NCBI GenBank assembly: GCA_016617855.1
Contig: JAECUM010003650.1
Span: 62,001-126,000, forward strand
Direction: 5' to 3'
Source of the DNA: Megalonaias nervosa
Taxonomy: Eukaryota; Mollusca; Bivalvia; Unionida; Unionidae
Length of the DNA stretch: 64,000 nucleotides
The position numbers and the translations under genes were made by a program. Below are positions 6,983 through 17,700 of the stretch, one piece after another (the first letter of the stretch is position 1; the number at the start of each line of letters is the position of its first letter). The notes under the pieces are model-generated. The model ran no database searches, had not been told where the DNA came from, and worked only from the letters and a program-made list of their open reading frames with translations.

Positions 6983-9900
6983 ATGTTAAAATTGCGCGAT
7001 ATTGCTAAAAAGAGCATTATCAAAGCAGAAAAAAAAATGCTAGTGCATTTTCCGGATACGACAGCAGTTACAAATTTGATGATCAAAATGTTTTAGCAAA
7101 TTTTAACTCTTCAAATTTATATCATCTTTTACAACCTGTTGTATCGAAGGAACTTACAGCTCACAAAAGTATCAAACTAACAGTTCAGTATCATACGATT
7201 TTATCAAAATTACACGCAATTGAGAAAGATATACTTGATATTATCTATGAAAATACAAGTTTCAACAGGGAAATTTCAGAACCATATCTAACAGCTAAAT
7301 CACGAAAAATATTAACTGGAACAAATATTACCGCAGTCGCCGATGAAATACACCAAGAAATAAATAAAAAATTGGAGGAATTTACTTCATCTGGGTCAGG
7401 CTGGAAATTTGAAATTATAAAGGAAGTTTTAATTCATACGGCAAAATATAACATACTTCGAGGTAGCTCTTACGTTGATCTTCCAAAAAAAATTAAAAAC
7501 AAAAAATGCTGTATAAATGTCAAAAACAACGACGACCAATGTTTTCGTTGGTCAATTTTGTCGGAGAGACATCCACAGAGTGACCACAGTGACCGAATTG
7601 AAAAGTATTTGCCATACAAAGACGAACTAAATTTTAACGGAATAACTTTTCCAGTAGCAGAAAATCAGATACCAAAGTTTGAAAAACAAAATAATATTTC
7701 AGTAAATGTTTTCGGACTAGATGAGCGAGAAAATGTTTACCCAAGGTATATTTCAGAGACTGCTACACAAAATACAATAAATTTATTATTTTATAAAGGA
7801 CATTACGTTTGGATAAAAAAAACTTTAACGGCTTAGTTGGCGGACAGTATAATAAAAATAGAAAAAAGAAATATTTCTGTTACAGATGTTTGCAGCGTTT
7901 TTCTAAGAATGAGAAACTACAGGAACATATTAAATACTGTATCAACGTTCAAAGAATAACTATGCCCGGCAAAAAAGAAAAAATCTTAAAATTTAAAAAT
8001 TACGATCATAAACTAAATATACCTTTCGTTATTTATGCGGATTTCGAGTGCCTACTCGTTCCAGTGGCTGGCGCTGACAATAATCCTAATAAATCGAGTA
8101 CAAGAAAAATACAGCAACATGTTCCTTGCGGAGTAGCTTATAAAGTAGTTTGCTGCGTCGACGATAAGTTTTCATGTCCGATTAAGTTATATAGATGTAA
8201 AGATAGTGAATCTGAAAGTCCGGCGGTATGGTTATTAAAAAATCTGATAGATGATGTTAATAAAATTTCTAACAAATTATTTAAGACAGCTCCAATGAAA
8301 ATAACGTCTAAACAACAACTTGAATTTAACGAAGCAGTTGATTGTCATATTTGCGAAAAATCTTTAGTAGACCCCAATGGAGTCCGTGATAAAGTACGCG
8401 ATCATTGTCATTTAATTGGACAATACAGAGGGGCAGCTCATAATAATTGTAATTTAAAATTTCATGCACCAAAGTTTATGCCTGTCGTTTTACATAACTT
8501 TCGTGGCTATGATAGTCATATCAATGTAGAAGCTTTTGGTAATGAGGAAATTAAATCTAAACTAAAACTAAATAATAAGATAAAATGTATTCCAAATAAT
8601 TTTGAAAAGTATATGTCAGTTACTCTCGGAAAATTACGTTTTATTGACAGTCTGCAATTTATGGCAGCTCCGCTAGATGAGCTCGTAAAAGGTTGTAGCA
8701 CTTTTAATAATCTGCAAGGTTGCTTTGGTGAAAACTACGTCGATCTGACAAAAAAAAAGGTATCTTTCCGTATGAGTATCTCGACGACTGGAGCAGATTT
8801 GATGAAACTTCTCTGCCCGACAAAGATAAATTTTACTCACAGCTCAAAAATGAAGATGTGTCAGACGATGAATACAAATATGCGCAAGATATTTGGAATA
8901 AATTTAGTTGTAGAACATTTGGTGGTTATCAGGATATATATTTGAAGACAGATGTTTTATTACTAGCAGATATTTTTTGAAAGTTTTCGTCTAGTAAGCT
9001 ACAGCAATTATGGGCTAGATCCTTGTTGGTATTATTCTGCTCCCGGGCTGTCGTGGGACGCTCTACTAAAAACAAGCAAAGTAGAATTAGATCTCTTAAC
9101 AGATGTCGATATGTTTAATTTTATTGAAAAAGGTATCAGAGGCGGAATTAGTGTTATAACAAAAAAATATGCAGTAGCTAATAATAAATATCTTAAAAAA
9201 TTATGATAAAAATCTCCCGTCGAGTTATATTACTTATCTAGTCTGCGTCAATTTGTATGGTTGGGCCATGTCAGAGCCAATGCCGTGCGGTGGATTTCAT
9301 TGGATATCTCCAGATCAATTTCTTAAAGAAACTGAAAAAGATTTACCTAGAAAAATTAATGATGTCAGTTATGTTATTGAAGTTGATCTGGATTATCCTA
9401 GTTCGTTGCATGATCTACACAACGACTACCCATTTTGTGCGGAGTCGATGATGATAGATTACAATTTACTATCACCCGAGCAACGAACCATGACAACAGC
9501 AAAAAATTCCATTGTTAATAAGTTAGTTCCAAATTTTCTAAATAAAAGAAATTACGTGATACATTACAAAAATGTAAAACAGGCAGTAGATGCTGGACTA
9601 ATTCTGAGAAAAGTCTATCGTGTGCTAAAATTTAATCATTTGAGGTGTATGTCAAATTATATTGACTTAAATACCAAACGTCGTGCTGTGGCTAAGACCG
9701 ACTTTGAGAAAAACTTTTTTAAGTTAATGAATAACTCGGTGTTTGGTAAGACAATGGAGAACATTAGAAAAAGAGTTTCTATCGAAATTGTAAATGATAT
9801 AAGTCGCAGAAATAAATTAGTTAATGATGACGGTTTTGTCAGTATGAAAATATTTAATGAAAATCTTGTTGCAATACAACGACGAAAGACAAATTTAAAG

Positions 9901-10446
9901 TTAAATAAACCGATTTATCTTGGTGCAGCTGTATTTGATATATCAAAGTGGCTAATGTATGATTTTCACTATAATTTTACTAAAATGCAGTGGCCAGATT
10001 CAGAGTTGCTATTTACTGATACAGATTCACTAGTTTATAATATAAAATTCGAAGATGTCTATGAGGATATTTACAAGCACCGTGACCTATTTGATTTATC
10101 AGATTATCCGACTAGTAGTGGATTTAATAACAATACGAAGAAAAAAGTTATTGGTAAAATGAAAGATGAGTTTATGTTTGTGCCGGTGAGAGAGTTTGTT
10201 GGATTAAGGAACAAGATGTACGGTGTGATATTAGATGATAATAAACTGACAAAGAAAGCGAAAGGTATCCCTCGCGGATATGTGAAAAAGATAATGAATG
10301 TTAATGATTTTAAAACCGCGCTAAACAATAATGTCGGTTTTATTAAGGCAAATGTCATTAGAACGAATCTTCATAAACTCGAGACAGATACAATAATAAA
10401 ACGTGGACTTAGCAATTTTGATGATAAAAGATATTGTAAAGACTGA
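6983..10446 (+). pseudogene. Protein-primed family B DNA polymerase (Polinton type), multiply frameshifted
   Basis: ATG 6983 lies in TATATAATG. Successive frames give the whole enzyme: N-terminal region with RGSSYVDLPKKIKNKK; after a shift near 7814, a Cys2His2 finger (CYRCLQRFSKNEKLQEH), ExoI YADFEC, an endonuclease VII-like Cys cluster (CHICEKS...RDHCH), ExoII LHNFRGYDSH and FIDSLQFM; then the palm, with motif B (MNNSVFGKTMEN) and motif C (LLFTDTDSL) intact. Breaks lie at or near A/T runs: about 7029, 7814, 8750, 8973 and 9195. At motif A the usual DANNLYGW reads VCVNLYGW, so the catalytic Asp is missing. The family replicates linear genomes from a protein primer. Frameshifts plus the lost Asp indicate an inactive copy. 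Confidence 0.88.
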
Positions 10447-10907
10447 ATTAATACTTTAGCACTTGGGCATTATAGAAGGGAGATAATACCGTTCCAGCTT
10501 GTTCTGGAGATTGGTGCGAATGCACTGTATTGATTTTCAGACTGTCTGTAATAAAGCGCTGCTGGTGATTTTAGTGAGTTCATTTTGTCTGTTAAGTGAT
10601 TTCCAGGCGTATTAGTCTGTCTGTCTTTTTAAATCCGTACTGAAACAGAATTCCCTGAATCTTTACACGCTTGGTAAAAACCCACCTATTGATTGTCAGA
10701 CCTGCCTAAAATATAAACAGCCGCTTCGTTTTTCTATATAAATAGACGGTAATATATTTTAGATTTCGTTTTTCTGTACAAATAGACTTAATATATTTTA
10801 GATTTTGTTTTTCTGTATAAATGTAAGATTTCAGATTAATGTTTTTCACAAACCAGGTAACCGGTAAGTATATAGTAATTTCTCAAACATATATATGTGA
10901 TCGGATT
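10447..10907. other. Region after the polymerase, no gene seen
   Basis: About 460 bp with no supported ORF. It contains a short imperfect repeat (three similar segments near 10725-10825, each with ATTTCGTTTTTCT and AATAGACTTAATATATTTTAG-like text). This is where the right end of the element could lie, but I cannot see a convincing terminal inverted repeat because the other end is outside the window. Confidence 0.4.
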
Positions 10908-11210
10908 TCATAGCTCAGTGCAGGAATGTTGGATTCTCGTACTGAAGGTCTGTGGTTAGATTCCCATCACTGGCATATGTCGGTGGGTATGGTTCTGGAT
11001 TACCAAAAAATTATTTTAATTGGGGGTGCGAAGCCCAACAGAAAAAAATACACTCTCTCACCATGTAACCACGTGGTTTGTGTACTTTTGCACTCAACTC
11101 GGGGTTATCATGGGGAGAGTGTACAAAATCTGTTGGACGTAGGTAAATCCCCCGTTTATGTTTGTGCCGTCTCTTAGGATAAGTTAGGATAAGTTTATGT
11201 ATGTGCCGTC
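10908..11210 (+). mobile_element. tRNA-derived SINE-like element
   Basis: Near 10911 the text CATAGCTCAGTGC resembles a Pol III A box, and GGTTAGATTCCC about 50 bp later resembles a B box, as in a tRNA-like SINE head. The following sequence is not protein-coding and runs into the 20-bp repeat array. The acceptor-stem pairing of a real tRNA is not visible. Confidence 0.5.
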
Positions 11211-11538
11211 ATAATCATATAATCATGATCATATGTATATAATCATAATCATATGTATATAATCATAATCTGTATATAATCATAATCATATGTATATAAT
11301 CATAATCTGTATATAATCATAAGCATATGTATATAATCATAACCATATGTATATAATCATAAATCATAATCATATGTATATAATCATAATCTGTATATAA
11401 TCATAATCATATGTATATAATCATGATCATATGTATATAATCATAAATCATATGTATAGAATTATAAGCATATGTATATAATCATAATCATATGTATATA
11501 ATCATAAGCATATGTATATAATCATAAGCATACTATGT
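11210..11538. repeat. Minisatellite of 17-21-bp units (ATAATCATAATCATATGTAT)
   Basis: About 15 tandem units with consensus ATAATCATAATCATATGTAT; some are shortened to 17 bp (ATAATCATAATCTGTAT) and some extended. The array separates the SINE-like element from a small virus-like gene with a TATAATATG start. There are no unique spacers, so it is not a CRISPR array. Confidence 0.9.
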
Positions 11539-11584
11539 GTTTGCTATTATTTTTATTTTAAATAAATATTTATTATATAATGAA

Positions 11585-11857
11585 CTACGAAAACATTAAT
11601 GATGTTATTTCTGCTATTGAAAAATTAAAACATGACGGAATAAAGATATCTGACCAACCATCATTTTCAGTTGCGAATATAACCATACTGACCCATATTT
11701 TGGTGATATATAATATCCAACTTTTTTTAATACAGTCGCTTATTATTTTAGGTTTTATGCCAGTATAGCACGAGGCTGATTTTATTGAATCAAAACTCTT
11801 ACAAAATGTGTTTGTTAGATCAAATCCAACATGTCTTATTGGATTATAATGATACAT
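11585..11857 (-). CDS. NUMOD1-like DNA-binding fragment, virus-element start context
   Basis: Minus-strand ORF of 90 aa from ATG 11857, preceded by TTATATAATATG, the same context as the virus-like genes at 1-10 kb. Residues about 10-43 (VGFDLTNTFCKSFDSIKSAS, then GIKPKIISDCIKK) fit a NUMOD1 helix-turn-helix, the DNA-binding module of homing endonucleases such as the HNH gene at 6.1-6.9 kb. The remainder is less clear. A plus-strand ORF from ATG 11580, also in a TATATAATG context, occupies the same DNA, and I cannot tell which is real. It suggests that the element, or a sister fragment, continues beyond the polymerase. Confidence 0.4.
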   Translation of the reverse strand: MYHYNPIRHVGFDLTNTFCKSFDSIKSASCYTGIKPKIISDCIKKSWILYITKIWVSMVIFATENDGWSDIFIPSCFNFSIAEITSLMFS

Positions 11858-11927
11858 ATTATATAATATTTCATTGTTTAATATGAAATTTCTATCAAAA
11901 AAGGTTTATTCTTTCTCCGGCAAATTT

Positions 11928-12179
11928 GGGGGTCTGGTCCAGAATCAGCTTTTGGTTGAGGATCAGCCTTTTAGTATACTGAAAAAAAATATTTTATCAC
12001 TAAAAAAGTTAATCCAGCAAGCCCTTGGAGTTCTGGTCCAGAATCTGTTTTTGGTTTAGGATCAGTCTATTAGTATACTGAAAAAAAATATTTTATCACT
12101 AAAAAAGTTAATCCAGCAGGCCCTTGGAGTTCTGGTCCAGAATCTGTTTTTGGTTTAGGATCAGCCTATTAGTATACTG
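11928..12179. repeat. 99-bp tandem repeat, about 2.5 copies
   Basis: The marker TAGTATACTG occurs at 11972, 12071 and 12170, exactly 99 bp apart, with nearly identical text between. Each unit contains a Trp/Gly-free AT-rich part (A8 TATTTTATCACT) and a more GC-rich part (CCCTTGGAGTTCTGGTCCAG). A partial first copy begins at about 11928. It abuts a reverse-strand SINE. Confidence 0.9.
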
Positions 12180-12184
12180 CTATA

Positions 12185-12415
12185 CTTGCGCATCATGTCG
12201 CAGACCTGTGGCATCATGTCCCACCAAGTTACATCATTCTGACACCAGGCCGATCAGTCCTAACACTAACCTTTAAATGCTAAGTCAATCGAGGCAACTG
12301 TTAGTATCATTTTTATAAATCTTTGGTATTACTCTGCCGGGGTTCGAACAAGCAACCTCCCTCATTCTAGGCGGACGCTCTAACCTCTTCGGCCACCGAA
12401 GTGGTAATGTGATAA
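12185..12415 (-). mobile_element. tRNA-derived SINE, minus strand (family shared with 34.15 kb)
   Basis: Read on the minus strand, the head is CGGTGGCCGAAGAGGTTAGAGCGTCCGCC (A box side) and TTGTTCGAACCCCGGC (B box), followed by TATAAAAATGATACTAACAG and a tail with GGTGGGACATGATGCCACA-like text. A plus-strand copy at 34146-34440 shares head, middle and tail, so this is one SINE family and not a tRNA gene. Confidence 0.75.
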
Positions 12416-12525
12416 TTTAATTGAGAAACCTAAATTGACGCTACAATTTAGTCCTGTTCTGTTATAAGGGCTCTAGCGTTTCTATAGTTTAACTGTTTAA
12501 CTAATTAGTAAAATAAAATATTGCT

Positions 12526-12586
<61 letters not shown>

Positions 12587-13204
12587 TAGCACTACTCCAG
12601 AAAAATGAACTACTTGTTTGCTAACTCTTCTATATGTATTTTCACCCAAAGTACTCGTATATCACTATTGTGTTTTTATGTTGTGAATAATTGGATTGAA
12701 TAGTATACTTACTTGTCTTATCTTAATATATGTTTTTATGTATATCTCACCTCTGGGACAAGAAATTTCAGAATAAGTTTCGCCTCTGATAGTTCACAAC
12801 GTTATGTGCCAGAAAGGACCAGTTATGCTTGTTGACAGAGCATCTGTTGTTTCTAAAGCAGCAAGGTTACACGTGTTAACCTGTGTCTTTAGTTTAATGC
12901 TTGCAAAGTTTCACAGAATCGGTAGACATTGATATTGTCATGTAGGTGGTACGTTGTGTGTTAGCGCATGCGCTTTATCAAGACAATTGCTTTTAATTTT
13001 CTGATTGCATTAACAATATATTCATCATGTACCCATATGTAGCAATATGAAATAAAATCTCAATGATCCTAATCTTGCTTTAAGAAAATTGTCAGACATA
13101 TTCAAGAATGAACTTTGCCACAAAGCGAGTCAGGCCCTAATATTTCACAATATATTTTCTTTTTGTTTTGAGTCTGTTACTTTAACCGCCAGTTTTACCA
13201 CATT
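12416..13204. other. Non-coding region with (GA)n microsatellite
   Basis: A (GA)27-like tract lies at about 12530-12584. The rest is AT-rich, without an ORF or splice-site pair that I could support. Confidence 0.6.
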
Positions 13205-13350
13205 ATCGATAATATTATGGCGAGGAAACGGGAGCTAAGTGCCTTTACCAAGGTATGGATACACAGAGGGAGCCGATCCGGACTGGCATGGGTGGCTATC
13301 GAACCCGCGACGCTTTACCAACTGAACTACCTCAGATATATGCTCCATGA
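13205..13350 (-). mobile_element. tRNA-derived SINE-like element, minus strand
   Basis: On the minus strand GAGGTAGTTCAGTTGG (A box) precedes CGGGTTCGATAGCC (B box) at tRNA-like spacing, followed by a tail with GGTAAAGGCACTTAGCTCCC. It is a different family from the copies at 12.2 and 34.1 kb. No intact tRNA cloverleaf is evident. Confidence 0.55.
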
Positions 13351-14338
13351 AACAGAAGGCTGAAATTAACTATCCGTGTTGTAAACCTGTATAATTTGTC
13401 GTTAAACCAAATGGCAAGATTCCTGGTAAACACGCCTAGCTTTCTTTTGTCAAACACTGTAAAGTCAGTTTGATTGTAGAATCAAAATCAATGGACAATG
13501 TTATTCAATATCTCTAATTGTTCAGTAGAGTATTTCGCAGTTGTGCTCATATCACTATTTATATTGTAAAATAAGTTGACAAGTAATTGAATGCGTTTTG
13601 CTAGGATATTTAAATGGATATTTGAATTTCTTTCACATACAAAGGCAAATGCATTTCTGAATAAATTATGTTCTCCATGGAGTTTGGAACATGTTATTAA
13701 CTACATTTTGTGATGGAACCAATGGCTCATGTAACTTGTATACCATTACACATGGTGTAAATGAAATACCACAAACTTTGTTAATGTCTCTTTCAAGCAT
13801 ACGTGCAAGAGGTAGCGTCGCTTTGAAGAGCAGAAATATATTAATGTATCAGTCAACTTTCATTCATTTGTTCTCTGAGTGAATTTTCATAGTCATTTAT
13901 ACCACACGAATATATATGCAGTTTACTACAGCCGAATTGTGCTTTCGTTCTTTTGCTTGCAATTAAATGTGTATGCTAAGTTAATTGTGAACTTCTACAA
14001 CTGGATAGATACATATTTTCAACATTACGAGTATTCACAGAAATCAATGGGTTTCGTGTAAATAGCGGCCAGATGTAAGCCTAGCGCGCAGATTGGAGGA
14101 AAAGCTGTATCTCCAATCGGTTGTGCTATAGTGTACACATTTAGAAATGTATGTAACGTTGTACCCTTAAGAATACATCCATACACCATCTAATCTTCTT
14201 AAAGATTTGCAACGGGATCTTTCAGCAATGGAGGAAACCGTGTGTATTTTCTGCGATTTGAAGGACAATGTATATCTTTACTTTGAAGTTAGTTGCATAA
14301 ATTAATGGAATATATAAATTTTCAGTTTCTCTTTTCAG
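13351..14338. other. Intergenic or intronic sequence, no gene seen
   Basis: AT-rich sequence upstream of the CUB-like exon. Short ORFs at 13691 and 13879 show no domain and have no splice signals I trust. A signal-peptide exon for the downstream gene may lie here or to the left, but I could not identify one. Confidence 0.4.
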
Positions 14339-14704
14339 TCACAAGAATTGGCTCTACGTGTACTCAAGTTACCATGACAACGGCTGAGAACGCTCTATAT
14401 TTATGGAATACAGGATACTCCTACGGTGTAAACACAGATACAGATTGTGTCTGTTCGATACAGGTGGAGTCCTGTGATGCCCATATTGACGTTACAGCAA
14501 TGCGGATTGACCTGCAGGATGACAATGGCACGTGCATTCAAAACATTACATTTTCAGACAGTTATGGGAATCCGGAAATGTTCATTGACTGCTCAAAGCT
14601 ATATGATATCACATCCTTATTTACAAGTAGAACCAATTATCTGTCAATGAATCTCATCAGTGCCAGAAATAATACTTTGGGAAAATATTGGATTCGTTTT
14701 AAAG
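14339..14704 (+). CDS. CUB-like exon of a host secreted or membrane protein gene
   Basis: A 366-bp exon bounded by acceptor TCTCTTTTCAG and donor AAAG/GTAGTC; both boundaries are phase 1, as is usual for extracellular modules. The 122-residue translation has paired Cys residues (STCTQ, DCVCSI, ESCDA, GTCIQ, IDCSK), alternating beta strands and a final NTLGKYWIRFKG, which fits a CUB-type beta-sandwich, though the match is not tight. The next recognisable coding exon of the same phase is the Thr-rich exon at 18481. A transposon fills the intron between them. The protein is presumably extracellular. Confidence 0.55.
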
Positions 14705-14787
14705 GTAGTCTGTTATTTGGCATCTTTCACATATACTACTCATGAAATGACGATATCCATAAAGTCAATCCTAAAACTATGTAATTT

Positions 14788-17700
14788 GGGGTCGTTCACA
14801 TATGACGTCACGTAGCGAGGGGGAGGCTGGTCAAAAGTTTGTAACGAAGTGTGACGAGGAGGGAGGGGGGTTTGAAGAAATATGAGGTCACAATAAATAA
14901 GAGTATGGAACTCTTCTTTCAAAAATAATATCAGAACAAAAAAGATTTTGTGACCTGCATCTTCAATTAATTTTTATCCTCAATAGATAACAACTCTCTT
15001 GTGGACGACTTATATTAATATTGTTATGTCAGACGAAATATTGGGTAATTGTTATAACCTTTAACTGGTTTAAACTGTTGTTTTTTAATTATATAATTCT
15101 TGTTTTAATACACTGTAATACACACTTTAAAAACAAACTGTAGACTAAATAAACTGCAGGCCTTTTGGTGATTAAACTTCGATTTTAGAAAAGTAAAATA
15201 ATCGGCTAACAAGTTATCACCATCCTGACAACAGTCCGACGAGATCAAAGACTCACGAGTTTAGCAAGTTGAAAGCGGTATTCCGTCCGCAGTGAACGTT
15301 TATCTTCGAATATTTTTTATGTGAAAAGCAACCAATGAAATTAGTTGAGTAGCGTCAAGGTCGGCCCCTGTGTCGCCATGGGACGCCGCACATTTAAAGG
15401 GAAAATATATATCAAATGTTAACTTTTTCTTTCTTTTTATTGAAAACGTTTTGTTGATACCACTGAAGTGCTAGATTATAAATAGTCCTACTAGTTCAAA
15501 GAGTCTTTGAAGCTTGATGACATTCAAAAAAGCAATGTAAATAAGACAGGGTGTGGGGATAGAAGAACTTTGAGGACTGAGCCAGCGTGCGGTACTAGTA
15601 ACATTTACGCTATTGAAACCATACAACGTAAGATGTCCAGTGTTACATTAGTTTTAATTTTCATGACTTTTCGGCAGCCTATACGAATGGATAAAAATAA
15701 ATTATATCAATCTTTATTTAACGCTTATACAGTAGCATATCCTACAAAAACCAAACAGATGTGCCAAGATGAACTCATTATAAAGTGGAATAGTATCAAG
15801 AATGACACAGATATGGCTGAAAAAGTTAACCATATGTTGCAAGAGCTCAAGGCGATCTCCGTTACGAAAAAAGACCACTTCTTAACTTTTGGACAAAACA
15901 AACACAGTCAGTTTCAAAAATAGTTTCTACTTAGGATAATTTAGAGTCCAGTGAGCAAACCGACTGATGTCTTGAATATCATTTCTTCTGAAACACTGCC
16001 TTCTACAAGCCATTTGGCTACTCCGAGAAATGCTACTGTTCAATTACATTTGAAGTCCCAAATTGCTGTCATAAATTCTGACCTTTTTGGTTTGTGTAAT
16101 CGGCAGAAAAAATGACTACTTTCAAAGGAGCAGAAATTAGAGTTAAAAGATAAACAAAAAAGAAACATTGAGTTGGAAAATAAACTAAAGAGGAAGACTG
16201 ATGATCAAAGAAAATTCCAGAAAGCAAGGGATTTGAAAAAAATCACAACTGAGTGCTTTATTGGAAGATAATCCTGAACTGCGCACAAAACTGAATATCA
16301 GGGCCAGATGTAGTCAACCTAAAAGTGAAGAGGAACAACCATTGCTTTTGCAAACTATACTGGATGTCGCCATGAATGTTCAGTTTCTCATGAAAAAGTA
16401 TCAAAACCTTAGATCAATTAACAAATAATAAAAAAAAAAATGTTGGCTTCAATATAAGTCGAAGTGGACTCTACCTTCGTCTACTTCCTCAGCGTAGTTC
16501 GTTGTCAGAAGGTAGGCGTCATGTCACCACTGTCCCAGTAAAGTTAATTAGAGCGTAAAATGATTATCACATTAAACATATTAATGGCCAGTTTTGCACA
16601 GCTACAGTAAGACATTTGGAAGAACTGTCTTCCATGTTTGGACCGGATGAGGTTTGTTTTATCAGCCAGGACAATAAATGTCGCGTTCCAATTGGTCTGG
16701 TCGCTGCCAATAAGATGAGTCCACTGGTAATGCACGTTGAGTATAAAGTAAGCCTTCCTGACCATGACTGGGTAGTTGTTGCCCGGCACAATACCCTCGG
16801 TGTATGCAGCCATTGAGATCCATCGCATCGGTCTTGGAAACAGAGACACTGTTGGCTTCTCTTGACCAGTGTTGATGGCCATCTGATATGGAAAACACTC
16901 CGCATCAACAGCACTCAGCCATGGGTTTGACTTTGAAAAGTGGCTGTGACTGACAGAGTTCGACACCATAACCAGGACTCGTATTGATAAATTGGTCAAG
17001 CCGATTCTCGTGTTTACTGTTGATGGTGGGTCCGATGAAAACCCACGGTATCAAAGTCATTAAGGTTGCCATCCACCATTTCTTGAAACATGATCTTGAC
17101 TCTGTCTTCATTGAAACAAATACTCCGGGACGAAGTGCTTTTAACAGAGTGGAGAGAAAGATGGCGCCACTGATCAGGGAATTGAGTGGATTAATATTAC
17201 CTCATGGCAGCTATGGCAGCCTTTTAGACAAACGAGGTAAGACAATTTACATTGAGCTAGAGAAGAAAAACTTTGAATTTGCGGAGAAACGGTGGCCGAA
17301 ATATGGTCATAGTTGACTGCTGACAATTACCCAACCATTGTTGAGTATATGGATCCATTAAATTCAGAGCTCATGGAACAGGATATATTGTGTAGAGATG
17401 AAAACTGGTGTGACACACATGTCCACTCAAGCCAATACTTCAGTCAGATTGTGAAGCATGACGACAACATGTGTTGTTCGAAAGCACGTAGCTCATACAT
17501 CAGCATGATAAAATAGATTTCTTCCTCCTCCTTTACAACTTATTCAAACATGTGAAGAGCTTAAAGTTCCAGAACGAGAATGAGATAGAGCCTTGCACAA
17601 ATTTCCATCCTTATTTGCAACTCAGAGTCTCAAAAAGGAAGACAGTCTACCTCGGTCAGCAAACACATTTCGGATGATTCCCTACGATCTTTATTACCCT

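Noticed and set aside
11210..11538. Regular repeats that could suggest a CRISPR array
   Set aside because: The units are directly adjacent without unique spacers, and the context is an animal genome; it is a minisatellite.
16544..17111. Minus-strand ORFs within the transposon
   Set aside because: The plus-strand frames match a known repetitive protein; the minus ORFs overlap them and show nothing.
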